Shown: piece by piece, positions 9,906 to 17,572 of the stretch
Position numbering within the stretch: position 1 is the first letter of the stretch
Layout of the letters: each line of letters starts with the position of its first letter
Origin: Leucothrix arctica
GTDB lineage: Bacteria > Pseudomonadota > Gammaproteobacteria > Thiotrichales > Thiotrichaceae
Direction of reading: 5' to 3'
NCBI RefSeq assembly: GCF_003172895.1
Contig: NZ_QGKL01000026.1
Span: 37,842 to 101,841, forward strand
DNA: 64,000 nt
Position numbers and translations under genes: made by a program
The notes under the pieces: model-generated
Told to the model about the DNA's origin: nothing
Seen by the model: the letters and a program-made list of their open reading frames with translations, nothing else
Databases searched by the model: none

Positions 9906-9949
9906 CATAACCAACTGGGTCTAAACACATAACCAATTGGGTCTAAACT
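9906..9949. repeat. Two-copy 22-bp tandem repeat
   Basis: Two head-to-tail 22-base units (9906-9927 and 9928-9949) differ at two positions and share CATAACCAA and TTGGGTCTAAAC-type cores. They sit in the 243-base gap between the Mrr-like gene and the IS66-type element, just outside the element's target duplication. The rest of that gap shows no supported gene. Confidence 0.6.
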
Positions 9950-9970
9950 TATAAAGAGATAGTTAAAAAT

Positions 9971-11507
9971 GTAACCGTTCACGGGGGGACTTAGGCCGAT
10001 ATAGCATGCTGACCTAACGGCAGCCGTACGGTAATCGCTTCACCACGCAGGCCTTGTTCACAGACTTTTCTCAATATCTCATGAACACCCAAGCCTAGGC
10101 GCTTACACGTTTCAGTTAGGGTCAGAATCACCGGACGGAACTGATCACCTCTGGCCGATTGACTAAAGAAACTGGTTTTACGCCAGATCACATAAGGACG
10201 TATCGCGCGTTCCGCTTCATTGTTTGTCATGGGAATCGTACGATCCCGCAAAAATGTCCAGAGCATAGATTCATCAATCAGTAAACGTTTGCACTGATTG
10301 GCTGTTTTACTGGTTTTTTGTTCCACGTCAGCTGGCGAAACTTCAAGACCTAAGTTGAGTAGGCGGTGCATCCACTGTTTAAATCGCAGCATTCGAGCGT
10401 GATAACAGGCATCAGAATAACCGTCAGATCGCCAACGATTACGGAAGTGAACAATCAAGCGGGATAATCGCCAGAGCTGTTTTCCCAGTACACCCGCTCG
10501 CCCCACGCGTTCTGATATTTTCTTGAACTTACGGATAATATGCGCCCAGCAAAGTTGCCGTTTCTCGATAGGGTAATCGTTGTAACCGCCATGTTGATCG
10601 GTCACGAGTATGCCATCAAATTCATCCAGCAAGCCATTGGCTGCGCCTTTACCCCGAGAATAATGAACTAGAAAGTAGACGACCTGTGACGAACAAAGCA
10701 CCCAGAGCCAACGCCGCTCACTGTTGCGGTAATGACTGGTTTCATCCGCATGGGCGATGGGCAACTCGCGGACGGCTTGGCCGACCTGTTGATAAAGTGG
10801 TAACAACCATTCCGTTACCGACCGAGTCGCTTGACTCACTGCACCCGTGCTAAAGGAGAGTTGCCATTGATCGTTCAGTAATCGTTGGATGTTTGAAATG
10901 GATAAGGCGTATGCCCCATTCATCAACGTAATCCAGCTGATCAACCCTGGCCCCATTTGTCCGCTAGGTATTGTGTCTGGTAGATGAGCAACCTAACGCA
11001 TCTGGCAACGAGGGCATATTGCATCATAAAGACAATGCTCAGTGATCTTGCTGCGTACTTCAGGAAGGTCAAATACCTGATGACGTTGGTAAGGCTCCTG
11101 AGATAAATCACAGAGGGCTCCACAGGCGCACTGAGTATCAGGATAGTAATGAATTTTCTCATCAGTAGCAGAGAGATCTACCCGCACACGTTGATGTCCT
11201 TTGTGACCGGGTTGTGCCCCTTTTTTGCGAGGCCTCTTTGGTTTTTTCTCGCGCTTAGCACGCTGTTCTGGCGAATCCTGGGAGGGTGGTTTGGATGAGT
11301 TTCTGGAAGAACTCCCGCTGCCCGCATTGTCTTCCAGTTCAGCCACCCGTTGCTCTAGCTGAGCCACTAAGTCCAATAACTGACGATTGAGCTGTTGCGA
11401 AGCCGCAAGCTCAGTGGGTAGTTGATCATTGAAAAGTGCCTCAGTAAGTTTGTTCATTATCTAATCATAACGAATGATGACTTAAATACAACCCCGTGAA
11501 CGGTTAC
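9971..11507 (-). mobile_element. IS66-family insertion sequence (single-transposase type)
   Basis: A 1537-bp element bounded by perfect 16-base inverted repeats, GTAACCGTTCACGGGG at 9971-9986 and its complement at 11492-11507. A 9-base direct repeat GTTAAAAAT flanks it at 9962-9970 and 11508-11516. It holds only a transposase, with no tnpA or tnpB, as in the ISBst12-type branch of IS66. IS66 elements usually make 8-bp duplications, so nine bases is slightly unusual. The exact duplication suggests a fairly recent insertion. Confidence 0.88.
9991..11457 (-). pseudogene. IS66-family transposase interrupted by an in-frame TAG
   Basis: Reading leftward from 11457, the first 154 residues carry a leucine-rich coiled coil, a SSSRNSSKPPSQDSP linker, a basic stretch and a zinc-binding CACGALC...CPRC domain. 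A TAG codon at 10993-10995 follows CPRCQMR. The same frame then continues without a gap (VAHLPDTIPSGQMGPGLISW) through the DDE domain to 9991, including ADETSHYR, VTDQHGGY and NNEAERAIRP. A single substitution therefore splits an otherwise complete transposase of about 488 residues. Without suppression it is inactive. Confidence 0.88.
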
Positions 11508-11616
11508 GTTAAAAATAGCTGACTACAAGGTAAAAAGCTTTATTTTTACGCTATTTTTTAGTATTGTTATCATTTTTTGTAATAGCGTGCGCTATCTAAA
11601 ATAGGAGTTTTAATAA

Positions 11617-12300
11617 ATGTTAAATTTTAAATCTTTTTTTCAGCCAATATTGATTATATTGGCTTCAACGATAAGTTTTCAAGCCTTAGCTGACATTAAT
11701 CCTAGAAAACAAGATGGAATAGAGATGGTAAAAGATCTTGGTAAGAAAATTGAACCATATAAAAAAGTCGCAGAGCAGTTAATGATTAAGTCTATTGACT
11801 GGGCAATTAAAGTTGAAAATTGTTCCAAAAATTCTGATGCCAAAAAAATCCGATTGAAATTCGACTCATTGCATGAAAGTAATAGTAGTCCTGGTGTTTT
11901 GATGATATTTAGAACCGAAATAACAAATACAGTTACCCAGGAAAAAAACAACCCAATGGTATCATTTAAGATCTCCGTTGATAAAAGTGGTTTTGACAAT
12001 AAATACAATATTGGTTATTTTGAGATTTATCCTGTAGATATGTCAATGTGGACGGGTCCTACCAAGTCAAGTTACATGTGTAGCTCAAAAAAAGTCGAGA
12101 TAGATGAGCACACTAACCGAATTTATGAAAGGAAAAAAATGATAACTATAAAAGAGATATTAAATGGCGCGAAAGCTCAAAAAAATAACATCAAACCTAA
12201 AACCGCTATTTCGTTCGAACCAAAAACAATTAATAATCAATCTTTGGGTTATCTGGGATTAGACATGAATGCCGTATCTTCATTGTTAGGAACTGAGTGA
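11617..12300 (+). CDS. Hypothetical secreted protein
   Basis: A 227-aa protein I do not recognise. Residues 1-26 form a signal peptide: a positively charged start, a hydrophobic core LIILASTISF and a likely cleavage after QALA. The mature part is lysine-rich with four cysteines, at about residues 69, 146 and nearby, and would be periplasmic. AGGAG lies upstream of the ATG at 11617. Base composition is distinctly AT-rich, like the rest of the island. A hairpin terminator follows at 12371. Confidence 0.6.
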   Translation: MLNFKSFFQPILIILASTISFQALADINPRKQDGIEMVKDLGKKIEPYKKVAEQLMIKSIDWAIKVENCSKNSDAKKIRLKFDSLHESNSSPGVLMIFRTEITNTVTQEKNNPMVSFKISVDKSGFDNKYNIGYFEIYPVDMSMWTGPTKSSYMCSSKKVEIDEHTNRIYERKKMITIKEILNGAKAQKNNIKPKTAISFEPKTINNQSLGYLGLDMNAVSSLLGTE

Positions 12301-12370
12301 GCAAAGTCTTTGCGCACAAGATTCAAAATAAGAAACCATTTCCAGTACCTTTAAAGCCTATTTAGGTAAG

Positions 12371-12412
12371 TTAGCAGGTTATGCACATATATAATCTGCT
12401 AAATTATTTTTT
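12371..12412 (+). terminator. Hairpin terminator after the secreted protein
   Basis: TTAGCAG (12371-12377) pairs with CTGCTAA (12396-12402). The stem is extended inward by GTTAT with ATAAT through one G-T pair, and ATTATTTTTT follows. Confidence 0.7.
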
Positions 12413-12845
12413 CGCCTTAGAAACAAAGAAAAACGATGGTTTATTTCAGTTTGTTTTGCTGCAATTATAAAGCTCCCTACATACTTAATATCATAAGACT
12501 AGGATACTGATGAGGCTTGATTTTGTGATGGTGACCTGGCGACGATGCAGTAAGTGCATACTTGTTATATGAATGTTAAAGATGACAAGTAGACGGAAAA
12601 ATTATTATTTGCGTTGGGTAACGAATGCACTGAAAAAATGATAGCGTAACTTTCATCTCTTGATACGCAATATAGAAATAATCACCCGAAAAGCCTAAGA
12701 GAACTGTTAATCGCAATAAGTTTTCCACAGAAAACAGTTTTTAATTTTTTATAAAACGTGCAGTGGTGAGTTGTACTAGCTCACCACTGTTTAGTTCTTC
12801 ATGAACTAGGTTTAGACGAGAATTTCTCAGATTGCTCACGGTCTA
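12413..12845. other. Non-coding stretch in the island
   Basis: This AT-rich gap between the terminator and the DUF234 remnant has no open frame I can support. A short inverted repeat GTGGTGAG...CTCACCAC lies around 12761-12790, close to the tail of the small minus-strand ORF, and may act as its terminator. Confidence 0.4.
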
Positions 12846-12959
12846 TCAAGGCTTGATTTTCTTAGTCCGCAATTTCTTTACTTTTCTCAAGCAAAGTATT
12901 CTTTCCCTGGTTACTTCGACTTCTCGTCCTTTTTCATCCTTAATTCTAACTGTTGGCAT
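12846..12959 (-). CDS. Possible 37-aa basic small protein
   Basis: A short open frame running from ATG at 12959 to TGA at 12846. The protein begins MPTVRIKDEKGREVEV and ends in a lysine/arginine-rich tail. TGAGAT lies about ten bases upstream of the ATG as a possible ribosome site. The alternating charged pattern looks like real coding, either a tiny gene or the tail of a larger lost gene. It is antisense to the non-homologous front of the frame that continues into the DUF234 remnant, so it may explain where that remnant was cut. Confidence 0.3.
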   Translation of the reverse strand: MPTVRIKDEKGREVEVTRERILCLRKVKKLRTKKIKP

Positions 12960-12987
12960 AGCTGATCTCAATATTCAATTTTGCGTG

Positions 12988-13551
12988 ATTGATTTAGCCT
13001 GTATTGCGTCTGGTAAAACGAGTCGTAGTGATATTGAGTCTGTGCTGGAGATGTCGGTTGAGCCTTACTTGCAACGCTTGGAGGGTGAGTTCGATATTAT
13101 TCAGCGCATTCAGCCTGTGCTTTCTACGCCTAAGTCACGACAAGTGAAGTACCGTATTCAAGATGCGTTTTTGAGCTTTTGGTTTCGTTTTATTTACCGT
13201 TACCGTAGTGCGGTTGAGATTGGTAATTTGGAGTTTTTACAACAAGTCATTCAGCGTGACTTTGCAACTTACAGTGGTGAGTGGTTGGAGCGTTTGTTTC
13301 AGGAGCAGCTTGCCGCAACTGGTCAATACAGTGTGATTGGTAACTACTGGGGGCCTAGAAATAAAAACGAAATTGATATTGTCGCCCTAAACGAGTTGGA
13401 TAAGACGGCGTTGGTTGCGGAGGTGAAGCGTAACCCTAAAAATATTCGTTTGAGTAAGCTGAAAGAGAAGGCGGTAAAGCTGGAGCAAAAGTTGAAAGGG
13501 TATGATATTGAGTATCGTGGTTTGTCGTTGGATGACTTGTCAGTGGAGTAA
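12988..13551 (+). pseudogene. C-terminal remnant of a DUF234-type ATPase
   Basis: About 188 residues matching the C-terminal part of ATP-binding proteins with DUF234: GKTSRSDIESVLEMSV, RLEGEFDIIQR, YRIQDAFLSFWFRFIYRYR, then a nuclease-like end with NEIDIVALNE and VAEVKRNPK. Full-length family members are over 400 aa and begin with a P-loop domain, which is missing. The frame is open back to a TTG at 12832, but that part does not resemble the family. The ID...EVK pattern is like a PD-(D/E)XK fold. A second decayed copy of its last 40 codons lies at 14280-14403. Confidence 0.75.
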
Positions 13552-13569
13552 CGGCTATATCTAAATGCT

Positions 13570-13601
13570 GTGACAAAGCTTATTTTCTGCTAACATATAA
13601 T
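13570..13601 (+). promoter_or_regulatory. Candidate promoter of the VapBC-type pair
   Basis: A perfect -10 TATAAT at 13596-13601 is preceded by GTGACA at 13570-13575. The 20-base spacing is long for sigma-70, so the -35 match is uncertain. The short repeat ACATAT flanks the -10 and could be where the antitoxin binds. GAGGTGATTT gives the ribosome site of the antitoxin. Confidence 0.4.
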
Positions 13602-13627
13602 GACACATATACTTTATGAGGTGATTT

Positions 13628-13858
13628 ATGGGACAAGTCACAATATATCTCGAAGAAGAAATCGAATTAAAAATGATCAAAGCAGCGGAGTCAGCTAACC
13701 TTTCTAAAAGTAAGTGGATAGCGCGTTTGATCCAAGAAAAAATAGCAAAAGAGTGGCCGCAATCGGTGATAGATATGGCAGGCTCATGGAGCGACTTTCC
13801 AGAAGCTGACGAGTTACGTGCTAATCAAGTACAAGATATAGCAAGAGAGTCCTTTTGA
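13628..13858 (+). CDS. Ribbon-helix-helix antitoxin of a VapBC-type pair
   Basis: A 76-aa protein. Residues 1-40 fit a ribbon-helix-helix fold: beta strand QVTIYLEEE followed by two helices with LSKSKWIARLIQEKI. The C-terminal half (SWSDFPEADELR) would wrap the toxin. Its stop overlaps the toxin start (TGATG), a typical arrangement. By family knowledge it should neutralise the toxin and repress the operon. It sits between two relics of the same DUF234 gene. Confidence 0.85.
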   Translation: MGQVTIYLEEEIELKMIKAAESANLSKSKWIARLIQEKIAKEWPQSVIDMAGSWSDFPEADELRANQVQDIARESF

Positions 13859-14250
13859 TGTATGTACTTGATACGAACACGCTGATCTATTTCTTTAAAG
13901 ACATGGGAAACGTTAAGCATAATTTGTTGCAAATACCTCCTCAAGATCTCGCTATTCCATCTGTTGTGGTTTATGAACTGGAGTATGGGCTAGCAAAGTC
14001 TAATGCACCGCAAAAACGTCGTGCCCAGATCGGTGAGTTATGTTCATTGGTGAATATATTGCCGTTTGATGAGGCTGAAGCTAAGTGTGCGGCAACAGTT
14101 CGAGCGACTTTAGAAAGGCAGGGTACACCTATTGGACCACAGGATATTTTGATTGCTGGGACAGCTCTGGCTAACCAAGGTGTTTTAGTGACGCATAACA
14201 CCGGTGAGTTTTCGCGTGTTGCAGGGCTCGACCTAGAGGACTGGTATTAA
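13858..14250 (+). CDS. vapC: PIN-domain toxin, VapC family
   Basis: A 130-aa PIN-domain ribonuclease. The acidic residues expected at the active site are visible: Asp5 in YVLDTNTLIYFF, Glu in VVYELEYGL, and Asp in GPQDILIAGTAL, with THNTGEF near the end. VapC toxins usually cut tRNA or rRNA; the target here cannot be read from sequence. The ATG at 13858 shares its A with the antitoxin stop, so translation is coupled. Confidence 0.9.
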   Translation: MYVLDTNTLIYFFKDMGNVKHNLLQIPPQDLAIPSVVVYELEYGLAKSNAPQKRRAQIGELCSLVNILPFDEAEAKCAATVRATLERQGTPIGPQDILIAGTALANQGVLVTHNTGEFSRVAGLDLEDWY

Positions 14251-14279
14251 TACATTGGTTGTTAAAGCTTAGCTATATT

Positions 14280-14403
14280 GACGAGGTTAAGCATAACCCT
14301 AAGAATATTCGTTTAAGTAAGCTGAAAGAGAAGACGGTGAAGCTGGAGCAAAAGTTGAAGGGTATAAAATTGAGTATCGTGGATTGTCGTTGGATGATTT
14401 ATA
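14280..14403 (+). pseudogene. Second decayed copy of the DUF234 gene tail
   Basis: This stretch matches 13420-13551 nearly base for base: EVKxNPKNIRLSKLKEK is read in one frame. One base is then lost in GGGTAT (now GGTAT), which shifts the frame before the old LSLDD end. It lies just after vapC, so the toxin-antitoxin pair sits between two copies of the same gene end. Confidence 0.85.
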
Positions 14404-14493
14404 GTCTCGTAGGCTGGCTTTGTAGTTAGCAGTTGTTTATGCAGGTATAAGCAAGGGGTTAAAAAATAGGCACATAGGCAATGGGAGAGTAAG

Positions 14494-15486
14494 TTGGGAG
14501 GTTTACACAGAAAGCTTGGTGAAGGTGAGGTGCTTGCCCTCATTGGAAAAGCGATTACCGTTGGTTCTGGGAGCTACATTGGTGAACGTGAAAAGCGTAT
14601 TGGTGACTTCGTTCGTCGCCACTATTCGTTTCGTGGTGCGCTAAAGATCCACAGGCACGCATTTGGTTGGGACTTGATTCGTGTGCCCGTTAACATTCTG
14701 TTGTCGGTTGTAAGAACTCTCCTAGCGTTGTTTGGTTTTTTAGCAGGTCTTGTCGGGCTGAAGAAACCAAAGGACTGGATAAAAAAGATTCCCCTAGGTC
14801 TACAGACCAATATGGATCGGCAGATTAGTTGGCTTATTGTCACTGAGTTACTTGAGCTTCCGTATCAACAAGGTCAGAAAATCAGCGACAACGATGCACT
14901 GATGACTGAAGTTCTCAAAGATCCTCATTTGCGGTCATTGCTTAATGAGAAGCTTGATACGTTGTCTGAGCCTGCGAAATCTCCAGAGTTCAGAGCAAAG
15001 CTTGATGCCAAACTGGCTGAGTACGGCGCAACACGCACTGCATCATCGGAGTTGGCAACCAGCACAACGCTATTGGTGACGAGTAAAATTGCGCTTGGGC
15101 AAGCATCGTTTGGTGCACTTAGTGCAGGGGCTGCTGTTTCTGCAGCGGTGGCGAACTCTGCGGCAGCATCAAGTTTTTGGCTAGGTTCAATGCCTGGCTT
15201 ATACTACTATGCAGTTTTCCCTGTTGCTGCCTCGGTTTCGCAATTAATGGCTGTTACGGTTGTTATCTGTATTGTACTTGCACTTATTTCAACGTTCATA
15301 GGAATCTTGACTGACCCATTACAAGCGAAGCTCGGAATACATCAGAAAAGATTGAAAAAACTGGTGAGTGCGGTTGGGAGTGACCTAAGCGGTAAGAAAG
15401 GTTCTGACTTCCACCTAAGGGAGAAGTACGCCGGGCGCCTTTTTGATATTATTGATGTTCTGTCCACTGTTGGGCGTTCGCTATGA
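14494..15486 (+). CDS. Hypothetical membrane protein
   Basis: A 330-aa protein from a TTG at 14494, preceded by GGGAGAG. The N-terminal part has FVRRHYSFRGALKIHRHAFGWDLIRVP, a pattern I recall from proteobacterial DUF6635-type proteins, though with limited confidence. A hydrophobic segment lies near residues 65-90. Two or three more lie at about 195-280, in an alanine/serine-rich stretch. No enzymatic motif is visible. Confidence 0.6.
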   Translation: MGGLHRKLGEGEVLALIGKAITVGSGSYIGEREKRIGDFVRRHYSFRGALKIHRHAFGWDLIRVPVNILLSVVRTLLALFGFLAGLVGLKKPKDWIKKIPLGLQTNMDRQISWLIVTELLELPYQQGQKISDNDALMTEVLKDPHLRSLLNEKLDTLSEPAKSPEFRAKLDAKLAEYGATRTASSELATSTTLLVTSKIALGQASFGALSAGAAVSAAVANSAAASSFWLGSMPGLYYYAVFPVAASVSQLMAVTVVICIVLALISTFIGILTDPLQAKLGIHQKRLKKLVSAVGSDLSGKKGSDFHLREKYAGRLFDIIDVLSTVGRSL

Positions 15487-15574
15487 ATGGTTGGAGTGTT
15501 TGATGTTGTTGTGGTTCGTTTCGCAACATCATAACAATTTGTACCATTTAGCTTAGCGTTATGAGATTACATCT

Positions 15575-16165
15575 ATGTTCAAAGCCATCATCGTCAACGA
15601 AGAAGCTGGTCGTGTTGCTAAGTATCGCGTCATACGCAACGGTTCGCCGCTAACGTACGCCAACGTGTTGGACCTCTGGAGCACTGATTTCACTTTCCGA
15701 GAGTACTTTACATCCCTGCTGGCAGCATCGCCTTTTACTGCGTATCGCTGGGAGACACCAGCATTAAACATTGGCACTGTCGATAATGAGTTTGAATTTG
15801 TTCTTATCAACTCTCCATCGTTATGTAATCGAAAAACTGATGCGGCGACGTATAAAAAGTATTTCACTAACAAAGAAAAAAACGGTGGAATAGTGACCTT
15901 CGCCAACCTCGGTGGTGACGCGACCCTTATCGTTCCTTCTCCCCGAACAGACGCAAATGCATACGGGCACTTGGCCGCATTCCTCCGTCAAGCTCCTGCA
16001 GAGCAACATGATGCTTTTTGGAAGGTGCTTGGAGGTACTGTAAAATTCATGCTCGACAAAAATTCTATTTGGGTGAGTACAGCGGGTGGTGGTGTAGCAT
16101 GGTTGCATGCCCGAGTTGACAACCAGCCCAAATATTACGCTTACTCACCATTCAAAACCGCCTAA
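15575..16165 (+). CDS. DUF6940-like protein
   Basis: A 196-aa cytoplasmic protein. YRVIRNGSPLTYANVLDLW, FTAYRWETPAL, NEFEFVLINSP and FANLGGDATLIVPSP, then YGHLAAFLRQAPAEQ, match a family I recall as DUF6940, of unknown function. The ATG lies only 13 bases after a TTAGCGTTATGAG junction sequence. Its stop is followed at once by GCCTAATAATAAATTTG, similar to the start of an integron attC site, so it may be an old gene cassette. Confidence 0.7.
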   Translation: MFKAIIVNEEAGRVAKYRVIRNGSPLTYANVLDLWSTDFTFREYFTSLLAASPFTAYRWETPALNIGTVDNEFEFVLINSPSLCNRKTDAATYKKYFTNKEKNGGIVTFANLGGDATLIVPSPRTDANAYGHLAAFLRQAPAEQHDAFWKVLGGTVKFMLDKNSIWVSTAGGGVAWLHARVDNQPKYYAYSPFKTA

Positions 16166-16177
16166 TAATAAATTTGA

Positions 16178-16390
16178 ATGGCGGACTGTGTAGCCTCTGG
16201 GTTGGAAGTTTTTGGAGCGTGCAAAAGAACTTATAAGGAATCAATTAAAACGGTGTCAAATAAACTAAATCAATTTCGCTTAGCATCTGTCTCTGCTTTT
16301 TTGTTCATCTTTGCACTTGTAACAGTTGCTGGAACTTGGTCAGAGACTCAATTTATAATTAAACCCTTTGTGGTTATCCCTTTTTTGTGA
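16178..16390 (+). CDS. Possible small hypothetical protein
   Basis: A 70-aa open frame with one hydrophobic stretch (SVSAFLFIFALVTVAG). It begins inside the attC-like sequence after the DUF6940 gene and has no clear ribosome site, so it may not be a real gene. A short hairpin with a T-run lies downstream at 16464. Confidence 0.2.
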   Translation: MADCVASGLEVFGACKRTYKESIKTVSNKLNQFRLASVSAFLFIFALVTVAGTWSETQFIIKPFVVIPFL

Positions 16391-16463
16391 TTAGTTGAGA
16401 ATGGTTCGTTAATATAGATTATCAGTTGTCTTGTATTTACACATAAGTATAGTGGGGTATGCT

Positions 16464-16482
16464 AAAGGTCTTAGGCCTTTTT
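16464..16482 (+). terminator. Short hairpin terminator
   Basis: AAAGGTC (16464-16470) pairs with GGCCTTT (16474-16480) across a TTA loop, with one T-G pair, and the T-run continues to 16482. It lies 40 bases before the chorismate mutase gene. Confidence 0.5.
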
Positions 16483-16522
16483 AATGAGCTGTTCAGTAGC
16501 TTAAGTAATGTAAGGAGAGAAA

Positions 16523-16819
16523 ATGGAACCTCTAGAAGAGATGAGAAAAAGTATCGATAACATCGACAATGCGATTGTTGCTATGTTCGCTGAGCGATTT
16601 AAAGTTACTAACAAAGTTGGGATTTTTAAGGCAGAGAATCAGTTGGTTTCAAAAGACCATGAAAAAGAAAAATTACAATTTGAAAGGATGACTGAACTCG
16701 CTGAACAATATGGTCTTGACCCAGAATTTGCTCAATCATATTTAGAAGCAGTCATTGATCGAGTTGTAAAAAATCATGAACAAATCGCTCGCTCTTACAA
16801 TGATGGTCCAGCTACTTAA
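16523..16819 (+). CDS. Chorismate mutase-like protein, AroQ class
   Basis: A 98-aa all-helical protein. MRKSIDNIDNAIVAMFAERFKVTNKVGIFKAE matches helix 1 of monofunctional AroQ mutases, including the active-site Arg and Lys positions. LDPEFAQSYLEAVIDRVVKNHEQI matches the C-terminal helix. It would convert chorismate to prephenate, but stand-alone members of this subgroup often act on other chorismate-like compounds. AAGGAGAG precedes the ATG. It lies among other cassette-like genes rather than with aromatic biosynthesis genes. Confidence 0.85.
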   Translation: MEPLEEMRKSIDNIDNAIVAMFAERFKVTNKVGIFKAENQLVSKDHEKEKLQFERMTELAEQYGLDPEFAQSYLEAVIDRVVKNHEQIARSYNDGPAT

Positions 16820-16893
16820 TAAGGCGTATAAATTCCCTTCGGCGCAAGTGCGTCGGAAAGGGGTTACTGTCGTTTAACTTAGAGTTATAAGAA
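16813..16893 (+). repeat. attC-like structure after the chorismate mutase gene
   Basis: About 80 bases start at the stop codon with CTTAATAAG and end with AGTTATAAG, which is nearly its complement. A hairpin inside pairs CCCTT with AAGGG and CGGCGC with GCGTCG. The junction TTAGAGTTATAAG resembles TTAGCGTTATGAG at 15556 and TAAGTGTTTTAAG near 17520. This is the layout of an integron attC site, though the core does not match GTTRRRY exactly. Confidence 0.35.
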
Positions 16894-16979
16894 TCAAATG
16901 ATGAGTATCACGCAAGTATGCAAGGAAGGTATTTCTCGACTGAGGGATATTTCCAGAAAGGCGAACAATAGGGAGTCAT

Positions 16980-17453
16980 ATGGATCTTAGATATTTGAAG
17001 GACTCAGATAAGTCAGGCGTTTGTAAACTGTCGCACCAGATAAACAGTGACCACTATTTGAATGAGCCAGGAGTTTTTTGTCAGCCTGTCGCTGAGGGTG
17101 ATGATTGGAGCTTTTGGAAAGAGTCACACGAAAAGGATGGCGGTTTCGTTCTTGTGGCGCTTTCAAATAGCAATGTTGTGGGCTTTGTGGCTGCCGAGGT
17201 TTCTGATATGCCGAACCTGCCTTTTTTGAACCCGATGAAACGCTGCAAAATTGCAACAATAGTAGTCTCAGATGAACACCAGAAAAAAGGCGTAGGTTCT
17301 GAGTTATTTGAAAAGGTATGTGAAATAGCTAAAGAGCATGGTGCTCAGCGTCTAGTTTTAGACGTATTTACTTTCAATAAAACTGCTGTTGATTTCTACG
17401 AAAATCATGGCTTCAAAAATACAGCTACACATATGTCGAAATCATTGGCCTAA
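16980..17453 (+). CDS. GNAT-family N-acetyltransferase
   Basis: A 157-aa acetyltransferase. The acetyl-CoA loop is IATIVVSDEHQKKGVGSELF near residues 91-110, and FTFNKTAVDFYENHGFKN is the typical C-terminal motif. The substrate cannot be told; stand-alone GNAT genes in accessory DNA often modify antibiotics or peptides. GGAG lies five bases before the ATG. The stop is followed by GCCTAAATAGTTGATT, again like the start of an attC site. Confidence 0.85.
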   Translation: MDLRYLKDSDKSGVCKLSHQINSDHYLNEPGVFCQPVAEGDDWSFWKESHEKDGGFVLVALSNSNVVGFVAAEVSDMPNLPFLNPMKRCKIATIVVSDEHQKKGVGSELFEKVCEIAKEHGAQRLVLDVFTFNKTAVDFYENHGFKNTATHMSKSLA

Positions 17454-17572
17454 ATAGTTGATTAAACGGCCAGAAACTCTCAGTATTATCAAGTCAAAGT
17501 GAATCGAGTCACCATGTTCTAAGTGTTTTAAGATTTACCAGCTCAGCCAATGGAGGAACCTAAAGGGATTTT

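Noticed and set aside
9751..9936. Minus-strand open frame of 61 codons beside the IS66-type element
   Set aside because: It runs through the 22-bp repeat, has no clear ribosome site and matches nothing I can name; it may be a remnant, but there is not enough to support a gene.
9906..9949. Tandem repeat as a CRISPR array
   Set aside because: There are only two units with no spacers between them, and no cas genes are in the window.
14270..14290. attC-type junction after vapC
   Set aside because: GTTAAAG occurs, but there is no matching second half or foldable region; the nearby sequence is explained by the DUF234 tail copy.
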